Shown in pieces: positions 27,104-34,652 of a DNA stretch of 47,869 bases. The DNA is from a virus: IMG/VR virus record IMGVR_UViG_3300017739_000023, positions 1 through 47,869 of that record; one strand, written 5' to 3'. Made by a program: the position numbers and the translations under genes. The notes under the pieces were generated by a model. That model was given only the letters and a program-made list of their open reading frames with translations. It was not told where the DNA came from and ran no database searches. How positions within the stretch are numbered: the first letter of the stretch is position 1; every line of letters starts with the position of its first letter.

Positions 27104-27539
27104 TTAAAAATTCTTTTTGGTCAGGGTCAGGTATTACTAAACCTCTCTCTGCCCAATGCTGTTGTAGTCTTTCTACAAAATCAGCAAACTCTTTCGTTGT
27201 CATAGCAGAAACTCTTTTGACCTCATACGTGATGACCTGTCTATCGAGAACATCTCTTGTATGTATTCTAGGCCTAAGAAGTTCTGTCACATTATAGTCG
27301 TGTATATCTTCTTTCTCATACTCACGACTAGACTCTTCTTTAACAAACTGTATTATAGTGGGTATCACAACCCCCCAATACCATCTATTCTGTTGAGTCG
27401 TCCTCTTCTGATGATACTCGTTCAATACGACTACTAACTCCTTGTTTTCCATAGATTGAAGTATAGGCTTGATGTAGTCGTTCTTGAGAATCTGCAGAGA
27501 GCCGTTTTTTACCGTTGCTCTTAGCTCTATGTTCTTCAT
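27096..27539 (-). CDS. NinB/YbcN-like recombination protein
   Basis: A 147-residue protein with the pattern KRTTQQNRWYWGVVIPTI near residues 45-62 and a C-terminal TTKEFADFVERLQQHWAERGLVIPDP, which together resemble phage NinB-like proteins that bind single-stranded DNA and act in recombination. Its neighbours are SSB, RusA and an annealing protein, which fits. The first 155 bases overlap, in another frame of the same strand, the C-terminal half of the upstream 98-aa gene; both frames look protein-like in the overlap. Confidence 0.65.
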   Translation of the reverse strand: MKNIELRATVKNGSLQILKNDYIKPILQSMENKELVVVLNEYHQKRTTQQNRWYWGVVIPTIIQFVKEESSREYEKEDIHDYNVTELLRPRIHTRDVLDRQVITYEVKRVSAMTTKEFADFVERLQQHWAERGLVIPDPDQKEFLND

Positions 27540-27681
27540 TGATTACAGTATAAGAATTATGTATATCGAGTGCTCTGTCTACATCAGGTGTTTGATATGT
27601 TACCTTAAGACCAGAGTCTCTCTTGAGTACCTCTACATGATACTCTCCATCTTTTTTTGTTATTTTAGACTCAAATATCAT
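27385..27681 (-). CDS. Hypothetical protein, 98 aa, long out-of-frame overlap
   Basis: Starts with ATG in a TAATG overlap with the SSB gene. Residues 1-45 are beta-rich (VEVLKRDSGLKVTYQ) with no competing gene; residues 47-98 overlap the NinB-like gene in a different frame, and there the composition becomes polar and charged (SSRIERVSSEEDDSTE). The N-terminal half and its coupling support a real gene; the C-terminal half may be less constrained. No family recognised. Confidence 0.5.
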   Translation of the reverse strand: MIFESKITKKDGEYHVEVLKRDSGLKVTYQTPDVDRALDIHNSYTVINEEHRAKSNGKKRLSADSQERLHQAYTSIYGKQGVSSRIERVSSEEDDSTE

Positions 27682-28283
27682 TAGAATGGTAGTTCGTTAT
27701 CGTTTGATTCAGTAGGAAAGTCTTCAACAGCATCAAAAGCATCTTTGACCATTTGTATCTTATCATCTTTGTTTGTCTGACTCCACTGACTATACAAAGT
27801 ATCAAAGTATTGTTGGTCTCTAGCATTGAGTGATTGCTTTGCCATATCAGGCTTTACTCTTGTAATTTCTTTGTCAGAAGAAAATAAGTAGTCTATTGTA
27901 GTCCTAACAACAGGTTTGTTGTTGTTGTTAGAGTCTTTTGCTACATACTCTCTTTCTGTCATAAACATATATACAGACCTGCCTACAACGCTATCAAATA
28001 CATCTTTCATATTATTAGATAGTTTACCTCCAGAGTTGCGTATAAACTTAGCTATACGCTCTTTCTTAACCTCTTTTGCTCTGTCTGAGTCTGTTTCTCT
28101 AGTTCTAAAGAACTTGACGCTTGCTTTCTCACCTGATGGTGTGATACAATAAAACCTAACGAATGGACATCCTCTGTGGTTTGGGACATCCTCACTTACG
28201 ACATAGTTTTCTATATCGAATTTATATGCTCCTGGCTTGGATACATAAACATTTTCTTTTCTTGATTCTGTGTTAAAATCCAT
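27681..28283 (-). CDS. Single-stranded DNA-binding protein (SSB-like)
   Basis: A 200-residue protein with a beta-rich N-terminal two-thirds, an Asn-rich loop (about residue 123-127) and an acidic C-terminal tail ending NDNELPF. Known: bacterial and phage SSBs end in an acidic tip finishing in Pro-Phe that docks recombination and replication partners. The tail, and position between the annealing-type protein and recombination genes, support SSB; the OB-fold itself cannot be proved by eye. The stop is coupled (TAATG) to the downstream gene. Confidence 0.72.
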   Translation of the reverse strand: MDFNTESRKENVYVSKPGAYKFDIENYVVSEDVPNHRGCPFVRFYCITPSGEKASVKFFRTRETDSDRAKEVKKERIAKFIRNSGGKLSNNMKDVFDSVVGRSVYMFMTEREYVAKDSNNNNKPVVRTTIDYLFSSDKEITRVKPDMAKQSLNARDQQYFDTLYSQWSQTNKDDKIQMVKDAFDAVEDFPTESNDNELPF

Positions 28284-28285
28284 AA

Positions 28286-28675
28286 TTACTTTCTTTTAAA
28301 GTCATCTGATTCATCTTCTGAGAATACACCGTGTTGGTAATATCCTGCTAACTTTAGCACTGCACGAGACAATGCTCTTTTCTCTGCAATAGCAACTAAA
28401 TAACTATTACTCGTGTTGCGTGGTGACGCTTCACCAAATGTCTCTACGGTTTTACCATCTAGACTTGCAACTGCCTTGATGACAACAAACTGTTGCTCCA
28501 TCTTTATAGGCTCATAGGATATAGCTATACCCTTGTTCTCCATAATCTTTTCAATTCCTGAACGAGTTATGATTACGAAGTGTTTATGCTTGAACACGTC
28601 CTCTTTGATGAGGTTGTTCTCTACGTACATTCTTTTGAGAGCCTCGTCTCTACTCTCTGTCATTACATTACTCAT
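28286..28675 (-). CDS. Putative single-strand annealing protein (Rad52/Erf-like)
   Basis: A 129-residue protein if ATG 28675 is used. An upstream in-frame TTG (28690) lies within the promoter -7 box, so it cannot be the start; a second ATG at 28666 is possible. The C-terminal block VAIAEKRALSRAVLKLAG followed by VFSEDESDDF resembles a motif I recall from phage annealing-type proteins (AEKRAxxRAxLKL plus YSEDEADDF). Together with the PDDEXK exonuclease and SSB it would drive annealing-based recombination. It is expressed from its own host-type promoter and the ATG lies only 4 nt beyond the -7 box, so the mRNA may be leaderless. Confidence 0.6.
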   Translation of the reverse strand: MSNVMTESRDEALKRMYVENNLIKEDVFKHKHFVIITRSGIEKIMENKGIAISYEPIKMEQQFVVIKAVASLDGKTVETFGEASPRNTSNSYLVAIAEKRALSRAVLKLAGYYQHGVFSEDESDDFKRK

Positions 28676-28679
28676 ACTA

Positions 28680-28710
28680 CAAATATACAAAAAATTTTTA
28701 ATAAATCAAA
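28680..28710 (-). promoter_or_regulatory. Bacteroidetes-type promoter
   Basis: On the minus strand, TTTG (28710-28707), a 19-nt spacer and TATATTTG (28687-28680). It drives the annealing-protein/SSB/recombination genes. The first ATG lies 4 nt downstream of the -7 box. Confidence 0.75.
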
Positions 28711-28894
28711 CATTTCTTTTATAATGTTTGGGACGAAGCTTGAAAAAACCTCGAAGTTTGAATCTAAATTTCATGCGAATGATAGAGGCTATGGATAGTA
28801 AAGCGTGTTTGATTATCGACCTTACTAGCTTCTGCTCCGTCCCAAGTTCTTTCGCTATCTCTTTTACTATTTTGTTATGGTATAAAAGTCTCAC
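28706..28894 (-). CDS. Small basic protein, 62 aa
   Basis: A Lys/Arg-rich protein (IAKELGTEQKLVRSIIKHALLS, then MKFRFKLRGFFKLRPKH, quoted in parts). The N-terminal helix-turn-helix-like segment followed by a basic beta hairpin recalls very short HU/IHF-type DNA-binding proteins that keep the GFF-basic region, but length is below the usual 90 residues and the call is tentative. It overlaps the DnaB gene end by 20 bases. Confidence 0.55.
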   Translation of the reverse strand: MRLLYHNKIVKEIAKELGTEQKLVRSIIKHALLSIASIIRMKFRFKLRGFFKLRPKHYKRNV

Positions 28895-30155
28895 AAAATT
28901 TAGTTATTGATGGAACAAATAAACATTCAGAGGTGCATAGGCCAGAGTTTCTACCCTTAGCTACTATAATCTCTGCAGTCTGTACCATCTCTGTTGATTT
29001 CTCTATTTCATAGTAGTCAGGTCTATATATAAACACGACAGAATCTGCTGCTTGTTCAATCTCTCCTGACTCACGCAAGTCGCCAAGTGTTGGTATCTTA
29101 CTACCCTCTCTGTTATCAACTTTTCTAGAAAGCTGTGACAATGCTAAAACTACTATGTCGTTTTGTTTGGCTATGTTTTTTAAAGAACGAACAACTTTAG
29201 CAACCTCTTGCTCTCTTGACGCACCATTTTTGTTGTATTTAACTAACTGTAAATAGTCAACAATGACAACATCTATCTTGTTTTTTAGCTTAATTTTTCG
29301 TATCTTACTAGCTATAGAACCTAATGTGCTAGACTTATCATCTATTATTAAGTTGGTGGTTTTCAGCTTGTTAGCAGAATCTATTAAGTCGTTCTTTTCC
29401 TTATTGTTAAAATCTTTGTACCTAATCTTACGAAGCTCTACATGTGCCTCGCTAGCTATCATTCTAGTCATCAGTTGACTGCTATTCATCTCTAATGAGA
29501 AGACGGCAACACCTTTATTTTGTAATAGCATATTGTTAGCTATGTTAAGAACAAAAGAAGTTTTACCCATAGAGGTAACACCAGCTACTATGATTAAGTC
29601 AGAACGCTCAAAACCCCCTATCTTTTCATCAAGCTTGTTAAATCCTGTCTTGATAAAGTTAGTGCTCATAGGTTTATCCAAGTTCTCTATGAAGTCATCA
29701 GCTGCTTTGTTAACACTTATCTCGTTGGTAGAGGTTAAATCGTAGCTGTCAGAAAACTCAGCTATGTCGCCGAATATATCATCAGGGTCTTTGTGGTCTT
29801 TTAGAGCATTAGATATCTTGTTGTGTAGTTGAAATATTTTATCTCTGGAGCCTGTCTTTTTACATATGTCTATGTATGATTTGATTACTCCAGGATTACC
29901 AACCGTAGATGATACCTCAGCTATGTAGGGTACGCCGCCACATTGCTCTGTAAGCTTTTGTTTCTTCGCTTGTTCTGTGAGTGTAACAACATCTAAGTCT
30001 CCTTCAAGAGCCCTAGACTGTATACATTTAAGAATAGATTTATGTCTTGCATCTAAAAAACAAGACTCATTTACACTGTCCGCGTGTTCGTAATAGCTTT
30101 CAGCATAGTTTATTAGCGTGCCTAGAAGCACCTTTTCGTTGTCTATAACATCCAT
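28875..30155 (-). CDS. dnaB: Replicative DNA helicase DnaB
   Basis: A 426-residue protein of standard DnaB length. An N-terminal helical domain (MDVIDNEKVLLGTLI onward) is followed by the RecA-like core with Walker A GVTSMGKTS (GKT at 197-199), FSLEMNSSQLMTRM, Walker B-type DVVIVDYLQL, and ALSQLSRKV plus LGDLRESGEIEQAAD, all DnaB signatures. It unwinds the phage fork with ATP. No loader, primase or DNA polymerase gene is visible, so the phage probably depends on host polymerase III and perhaps host primase. It is the first gene of its unit, behind a host-type -7 box. Confidence 0.95.
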   Translation of the reverse strand: MDVIDNEKVLLGTLINYAESYYEHADSVNESCFLDARHKSILKCIQSRALEGDLDVVTLTEQAKKQKLTEQCGGVPYIAEVSSTVGNPGVIKSYIDICKKTGSRDKIFQLHNKISNALKDHKDPDDIFGDIAEFSDSYDLTSTNEISVNKAADDFIENLDKPMSTNFIKTGFNKLDEKIGGFERSDLIIVAGVTSMGKTSFVLNIANNMLLQNKGVAVFSLEMNSSQLMTRMIASEAHVELRKIRYKDFNNKEKNDLIDSANKLKTTNLIIDDKSSTLGSIASKIRKIKLKNKIDVVIVDYLQLVKYNKNGASREQEVAKVVRSLKNIAKQNDIVVLALSQLSRKVDNREGSKIPTLGDLRESGEIEQAADSVVFIYRPDYYEIEKSTEMVQTAEIIVAKGRNSGLCTSECLFVPSITKFCETFIP

Positions 30156-30176
30156 ATTTTATATCATTTCGCTTGA

Positions 30177-30207
30177 CAAATATACAAATATTTTGTAAAA
30201 AAAACTA
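30177..30207 (-). promoter_or_regulatory. Bacteroidetes-type promoter with degenerate -33
   Basis: Minus-strand TATATTTG at 30184-30177; the element 20 nt upstream reads TTAG rather than TTTG. The start of dnaB lies 21 nt after the -7 box. The conserved spacing argues for a real but weaker, or activator-dependent, promoter. Confidence 0.6.
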
Positions 30208-30252
30208 AATTTATTGGCAAAGTTGGAAAAAATAAGTCGCGACACAAACACT

Positions 30253-30267
30253 CGTGATAGTGAACGC
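30253..30267 (+). repeat. 15-bp motif, copy 1
   Basis: CGTGATAGTGAACGC, identical to and in the same orientation as 35330-35344. Each copy lies just downstream of a leftward terminator and upstream of a leftward gene unit. Confidence 0.55.
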
Positions 30268-30320
30268 ACCGTATAGTCGCAGACTATCAAGGTAAGTTCA
30301 TTGTTACACGGAACGACACG

Positions 30321-30356
30321 AAAAAAAAAGGGGGCAAGACATTGCCTTGCGCCCCC
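30321..30356 (-). terminator. Intrinsic terminator of the amidoligase unit
   Basis: On the minus strand a G/C-rich hairpin (GGGGGC...CAAG paired with CTTG...CCCCC, with a 2-nt bulge, 30330-30356) is followed by nine T (30329-30321). It lies 8 bases beyond the stop of the glutamine amidotransferase gene. Confidence 0.85.
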
Positions 30357-30364
30357 TCATATGA

Positions 30365-31384
30365 TTAGTCGAAAAACCTGCCTTGCTCAGGCGGTGTCTC
30401 GCAATCATTACAATCCAACAGTTTACCGTTGCCAGGCTCATAGCTAGGATGGTCGCCGTAAGTGAAACCGTTGTAACTCGCTGATAGCGGGTCAGAATCA
30501 GATTCAATAAAAGCGTCTTCGCAGTCTTTACATAACTGTCCACCCATACTAAGAGACCATCTAGTAGGTTTGTGTTGTGCTCCGCACCATTCACACTCCC
30601 AATTATCTGTGTAGTTAGTTGACGTAAACTTGCCGTCTTTGTCTCTAACATCATCATCATAATCAGGATATGGTTCATGAAAACTTTTGTTAGGACTTTT
30701 TACTGTAATAGTAGACTTACCTAACGGTCTTGGATAGTCATAGTCATCATACCAACCACCATAGCCACCATATGGGCCATTGTATTTTGCATACTTTGGT
30801 CTTTCGTATGTTGAGTTAGAATATAACATGCCTTCATCTTCGATAAACTTACCTATCAAAAGCATAGTTTTATCAGGATGCATGATAGCAAACTTGCTAC
30901 TACCAATATATCCTTCGACTAAGTCTTGTAAAGTCTCAGAATCAAATATATTGTCCATCAGCACAGGGTCAGATAAATACCATTTAGCAAACAACTGAGT
31001 GTCATTAAGCTTTTTGTCAACACCGTTGAGCTCGCTAATCACACCATTGTGAGCAAATGCCATACCTCTAACTCTAGCCTTAGTCTGTCGTAGCTGACTA
31101 TCTTTCTCAGAAACTATGTATGGGTGACAGTTACCTTTGTCAACCAAACCACTAGTAGATATTCTAAAATGGAAAACCGCTTGGTCGTCCTCTGTAATAT
31201 TAGCCTTGTTGTATGCTTTCTTAAAGTCTTTAAACTTCATGAAGCCTTTTTGCAAGTCAATAGTTTTGGCTCCTGGTCTGAGAACCATGAAGCCTGCACC
31301 GTGTGCATTGTTACTGAAACACTCTTCGAACACATCCATCGACGGTGGTTTCACACCTTGGGGTTTTGCTGCTATAATACACAT
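30365..31384 (-). CDS. Class II glutamine amidotransferase (Ntn hydrolase)
   Basis: A 339-residue protein. Start is set at ATG 31384 because this gives Met-Cys-Ile-Ile, placing the catalytic Cys at position 2 as the family requires; the upstream in-frame ATG would bury it. Other signatures: GAGFMVLRPG, FHFRISTSG, FAHNGVISELNG. The family hydrolyses glutamine to deliver ammonia, or acts as an amidohydrolase. The C-terminal part has a Tyr/Gly/Asp-rich linker and a zinc-ribbon-like CEWCGAQH...CKDCED. It lies 10 bases after the amidoligase gene; amidoligases with this domain are a known association, so it probably supplies or trims amide groups for that enzyme. Confidence 0.88.
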   Translation of the reverse strand: MCIIAAKPQGVKPPSMDVFEECFSNNAHGAGFMVLRPGAKTIDLQKGFMKFKDFKKAYNKANITEDDQAVFHFRISTSGLVDKGNCHPYIVSEKDSQLRQTKARVRGMAFAHNGVISELNGVDKKLNDTQLFAKWYLSDPVLMDNIFDSETLQDLVEGYIGSSKFAIMHPDKTMLLIGKFIEDEGMLYSNSTYERPKYAKYNGPYGGYGGWYDDYDYPRPLGKSTITVKSPNKSFHEPYPDYDDDVRDKDGKFTSTNYTDNWECEWCGAQHKPTRWSLSMGGQLCKDCEDAFIESDSDPLSASYNGFTYGDHPSYEPGNGKLLDCNDCETPPEQGRFFD

Positions 31385-31394
31385 AACTTTATAA

Positions 31395-33161
31395 TTAAAC
31401 ATTAACGTAAAGATGTTTACGCTTGAGAAAATCTAACAGAAAACTGTATTGTTTAGTCTTAGCATAAACACAAAATAATACCCATATATGTGGGTAATTC
31501 TGAAAATGTCCATGTCTCATACATAGACGATAGTCTCTAACAAATATTGGTGAACCAAATTGTTGTACAAAACTACACAAGCACTCTACAAATTCTATGT
31601 AAGCCATAAAACTTTCATACTTTGTTGTGCCTCGGAATAATCTGAACTCATAGGTATTGCTACCCTGAGTGTTGATAGCTGAATATCTAGCACTACTACC
31701 AATAGTACCGTTAAGTAGTTTTTGAACTGTTGTGCTAAACTCATTGTCTGTTACACGACGAGCATAGTGCTCTAATGGTTGAATAGCTGACCACTGGTTT
31801 AGTTTACTTGTAGTTCTTTGACTGATTTTAGTAACAGGCTTAGAACATATATAAACAAACATGATAGCTTTCATCCACTGCAGTTTACTCATACTCCTTC
31901 TGTTGACATGCACATGAATGCCGCAACTACCTGATTTGTATGATGTAGTGCCACGCTTTTTCAAGTCAGACATAAGCTCTTTGTATTTGATAAGCTTAAC
32001 AGCTTCGTATGTAGCAGGATGAGCAACAATCTCATAACCAGCAACACTACTGTCAGACTTACAATACACATGGTCGCCCACTCTATCTTTAGTCATACTT
32101 GCACATACATCATAGTTAACCTTTTGAGGCTCAACCTCAATCTCAATACCTAAGTATCGTAGTTGATTATAGTTGCCTGGTTTAGGGTTTTGTGAGATAT
32201 ATCCTGCTTCGTATGATGATGTAGTTGGTCCGTAATTGTCAACTCTGTAGCCGTTAGGCTTAGTAAACTCAGGGTCAGGACGATAACTATAACTACGTAT
32301 AGTACCCTCATCATAATCATCGTCATCCTCAGATAAATCATCTTCATGAACATATGTATCTTCACGGTCAGACCAATAATAAGAGTTTGCATTAGCAATA
32401 TCTGTAGTCATAAAATATCTGTCAGTAGCCTCTGAATAAGCATAGTCGTCGTTAGTAAAGTAACCTTCATTGCCTCGACTGTCTATAGTACCATAATGAT
32501 AGTCCCATTGAGAAGTATCAAAATGGTCTTCGTTATAATAATCATACTTGATATTAGCAAGCATACCAGATTCTACAGCGTCTCTCAAATACCAATTGCC
32601 ATCAATTTCATAATAATCATCGTATAGATTCTCTTGAAACTCTTCAGATTGCCATTCATCATTACTGATAAAGTGGTTCTTGTTAACAAACTGATATTTA
32701 TCTTGGTGAAAAAGGTCAGGAATACCTTCAACTCTATTGATATTTGCTTTTGATATAATTTTTACAACGTAAAGAATACAAGACGGAAAGCAATATCTTC
32801 TATTGAAGTTTGCTATCTTCATCTTAATACCTGAAGAGGCATGATAAAATCTATCTGCAGTATAAATATGTCCGTCGTTTGTAACACTTGACTCACCATG
32901 ATAATGACGTAAAATAGGTTTACATAACACATGTTTACCTGCATAGTATCTAAGTCTAGTAGTGTTCCAACCTGTATTAGGCCCTTGTGCGTTAATAAAC
33001 TTTTCAGTTAATTTAGGACAAACATAACAGGCCCACTCAAATCGCTCTACATTTGCTTCATTGTTGTAATCTTCATTGTGTATTACAACTCTTACCTCAT
33101 TTACTCCATCTTGGAGCTCGCCAGCATCTATAATACTGACGAAATTACTAAATGCTTTCAT
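31395..33161 (-). CDS. Phage amidoligase (COOH-NH2 ligase family)
   Basis: A 588-residue protein. Residues about 335-570 match the Amidoligase_2 family, which has a glutamine-synthetase-like fold: GIEIEVE at 338-344, CKSDSSVAGYEIVAHPA, SCGIHVHVNRR with GIHVH at 414-418, RYSAIN, and EFRLFRG at 505-511. The family joins carboxyl and amino groups with ATP; its substrate in phages is unknown. The first 330 residues are Tyr/Asp/Glu-rich with repeated short blocks such as YYWSDREDTYVHEDDL, reminiscent of treble-clef repeats that have lost their cysteines. Its partner class II amidotransferase follows immediately. Confidence 0.88.
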   Translation of the reverse strand: MKAFSNFVSIIDAGELQDGVNEVRVVIHNEDYNNEANVERFEWACYVCPKLTEKFINAQGPNTGWNTTRLRYYAGKHVLCKPILRHYHGESSVTNDGHIYTADRFYHASSGIKMKIANFNRRYCFPSCILYVVKIISKANINRVEGIPDLFHQDKYQFVNKNHFISNDEWQSEEFQENLYDDYYEIDGNWYLRDAVESGMLANIKYDYYNEDHFDTSQWDYHYGTIDSRGNEGYFTNDDYAYSEATDRYFMTTDIANANSYYWSDREDTYVHEDDLSEDDDDYDEGTIRSYSYRPDPEFTKPNGYRVDNYGPTTSSYEAGYISQNPKPGNYNQLRYLGIEIEVEPQKVNYDVCASMTKDRVGDHVYCKSDSSVAGYEIVAHPATYEAVKLIKYKELMSDLKKRGTTSYKSGSCGIHVHVNRRSMSKLQWMKAIMFVYICSKPVTKISQRTTSKLNQWSAIQPLEHYARRVTDNEFSTTVQKLLNGTIGSSARYSAINTQGSNTYEFRLFRGTTKYESFMAYIEFVECLCSFVQQFGSPIFVRDYRLCMRHGHFQNYPHIWVLFCVYAKTKQYSFLLDFLKRKHLYVNV

Positions 33162-33235
33162 AATGTTGGATAGTATTTGTTGTTAGGGCGAGCCTACACG
33201 CCCGCCCCTCCAACTTTCTAACCTAAAACGAATAC

Positions 33236-33613
33236 TTACGATTTAGTTCGTGTTATGGTAGTAACTTTAGCAGCTCTACCCTTCTTGCCTCTACCTCCAT
33301 TGTATGAACGAAGGTCTATAGAACCGTCTTTACGATACCTCACTTTAGGTGAAGTTTTTGCGGTTCGCCCACTAGGCTTGTTACCTCCGATATAATCTTT
33401 GGTAGTTTTCGCAGGTTTACTGTCCGTAGTAAAAACGGGCTCGTATTTTGTAACAAAAGATTTGCTACTATTAATCGAGTCAAGATTTTCTGCAATCTTG
33501 TTTCTCAATTCATTATTCTGAGACTTCAGTGTCTCCATTCTCGTCTTGTGGGTGTTCACATCTTTGCGAATCATTGCCACGATGTCTGCTTTCTTCATAA
33601 GCTTCATCATCAT
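33236..33613 (-). CDS. Hypothetical basic protein, up to 125 aa
   Basis: Several starts are possible (ATG 33613, 33610, 33607, 33598). An N-terminal helical segment (ADIVAMIRKDVNTHKTRMETL) leads into a Lys/Gly/Thr-rich basic tail (GGRGKKGRAAKVTTITRTKS) that could bind nucleic acid. It overlaps the upstream gene by up to about 100 bases in another frame. No family is recognised. A GC-rich inverted repeat (33186-33203) lies between it and the amidoligase gene. Confidence 0.5.
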   Translation of the reverse strand: MMMKLMKKADIVAMIRKDVNTHKTRMETLKSQNNELRNKIAENLDSINSSKSFVTKYEPVFTTDSKPAKTTKDYIGGNKPSGRTAKTSPKVRYRKDGSIDLRSYNGGRGKKGRAAKVTTITRTKS

Positions 33614-33749
33614 TTTGGTTAATACTTGTTTTCAAACCGATAGTTCTTTCTATACGGTCTTGCATCCATTGTCTATATAGATGCTCATCTACTAGTAGCT
33701 GGTATTCTAACCGCTCTAGTTCTTCGAGGTAAGATTCTTCATCACTCAT
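33513..33749 (-). CDS. Hypothetical acidic protein, 78 aa
   Basis: Start placed at ATG 33749 (MSDEESYLEELERLEYQL), which overlaps the upstream stop by 8 bases; an upstream TTG is less likely. The N-terminal half is a strongly acidic coiled-coil-like helix. The C-terminal third overlaps the next gene and becomes compositionally odd, so the functional part is probably the helix. Unknown function. Confidence 0.5.
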   Translation of the reverse strand: MSDEESYLEELERLEYQLLVDEHLYRQWMQDRIERTIGLKTSINQNDDEAYEESRHRGNDSQRCEHPQDENGDTEVSE

Positions 33750-33984
33750 TGTGCATGCGTTCAATTATCTCCTCGACTCTTTCCATATCAAACAGTCCCT
33801 CGTTGTATAGCATAAAAAATAACTGACTCTGGTCTTTACCATTGACAGTTATCTTTCTAATCTCTACACTAGTATCTGGTGGTCGTTCGTATGAACCTGT
33901 ATCCGTTGTAATCGAATACTCAAATGTAACCTGTTCATCGTATGTGTCGTTATAGACATCATAACTATTATGTTCAGTTCTCAT
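33742..33984 (-). CDS. Hypothetical protein, 80 aa
   Basis: A small acidic protein with beta-strand-like repeats in the first half (EQVTFEYSITTDTG) and a terminal amphipathic helix (DMERVEEIIERMH). It overlaps the upstream gene by 11 bases and the downstream gene by 8. No family recognised; part of the small-protein cluster upstream of the amidoligase. Confidence 0.55.
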   Translation of the reverse strand: MRTEHNSYDVYNDTYDEQVTFEYSITTDTGSYERPPDTSVEIRKITVNGKDQSQLFFMLYNEGLFDMERVEEIIERMHNE

Positions 33985-34228
33985 AATATTCTTTAATAAA
34001 TTCTACTACTGCATGATAATCCTCATTGACTACCTCATACTCTACATCAAATGTGTTGTCTAAGGATTTGCACTTATTAATTACAGGCATAAGCCAATCC
34101 CAAGATACATTGTAAGATAGTTCGTGTTCTTCAAACCAATCATGATTACGTTTGTAGTTTAAATTACCACTTTTAAATACCTCTGTTGGCAGTCTCATAA
34201 ATTCTGCTATTAGTTTGTTATCTTTCAT
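33974..34228 (-). CDS. Small conserved phage-type protein, 84 aa
   Basis: The pattern NKLIAEFMRLP...LSYNVSWDWLMPVINK resembles small proteins of unknown function that I recall as common in Bacteroidetes phages and mobile elements (NKLIAEFM ... SWDWLMPVVEKI). No enzymatic motif is visible. It forms an ATGA overlap with the upstream gene, so translation is likely coupled. Confidence 0.65.
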   Translation of the reverse strand: MKDNKLIAEFMRLPTEVFKSGNLNYKRNHDWFEEHELSYNVSWDWLMPVINKCKSLDNTFDVEYEVVNEDYHAVVEFIKEYYEN

Positions 34229-34497
34229 ATCTTACCTAAATCTATTTTGCAGAGCAATAGTTTTTGATATACCTCATCTAATTGCTTGTCATCGTTGAAA
34301 ACAAACAATCCATATGCTGTGTTGTATATCTCTTGCAGTTCTTTCAAAGCTTCTTGTGCATACAATCTTCTATCTGTAACCTCGTTACAGTTCTTAACAA
34401 ACTCTTGTACACAAATCTTTTTATAGTCAAGCCTAAGCTGTTCATGAACTGTTTTAAATGCTTGAAATGTTGTAATAAGTTCTTGCGCTTTCGTCAT
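34225..34497 (-). CDS. Hypothetical protein, 90 aa
   Basis: A mostly helical soluble protein (LITTFQAFKTVHEQLRLDYK, then QEALKELQEIYNTAYGLF). The start at 34497 follows a 155-base region holding a possible short frame-disrupted ORF. No family recognised. It ends in an ATGA overlap with the next gene of the cluster. Confidence 0.55.
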   Translation of the reverse strand: MTKAQELITTFQAFKTVHEQLRLDYKKICVQEFVKNCNEVTDRRLYAQEALKELQEIYNTAYGLFVFNDDKQLDEVYQKLLLCKIDLGKI

Positions 34498-34534
34498 AAT
34501 TTTCGTATATTTATAGTTGTTCTTTGATATAATA

Positions 34535-34594
34535 TAATGCAGCTGTTTTATCCTCCCCCTTGTTTTTTTTGAGGGATTAAGATGTCACATTCAG
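34535..34594 (-). CDS. Possible short ORF, frame-disrupted
   Basis: ATG with a good AGGAG ribosome-binding site 7 nt upstream begins MPDIYAECDILIPQKK and, after an A8 run, stops at 20 residues. A +1 shift near the A8/G5 runs would instead continue to EDKTAALYYIKEQL and a TAA at about 34513, giving roughly 35 residues. Either a sequencing indel, a decayed gene or a frameshift site; the exact end is uncertain. Confidence 0.3.
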
Positions 34595-34652
34595 CGTATA
34601 TATCGGGCATGTTTAAGCTCCTTTGATATTACTACTGCATCACTACAATCTA

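Larger units (their letters stand above)
30156..30320. other. Non-coding gap between dnaB and the upstream terminator
   Basis: No gene is seen. It holds the dnaB promoter, a 15-base motif CGTGATAGTGAACGC (30253-30267) also found in the other gap near 35330, and a hairpin ATAGTC-gca-GACTAT (30273-30287). Candidate origin, operator or phage-polymerase promoter region. Confidence 0.5.

Noticed and set aside
30304-30678. 124-aa reverse-strand frame
   Set aside because: It runs through the terminator hairpin and lies in another frame of the amidotransferase gene, whose Zn-ribbon is clearly coding.
33186-33203. GGGCG/CGCCC hairpin between the small-gene cluster and the amidoligase
   Set aside because: Only 5 bp with no T-run; it may be a leader structure but cannot be supported as a terminator or riboswitch.
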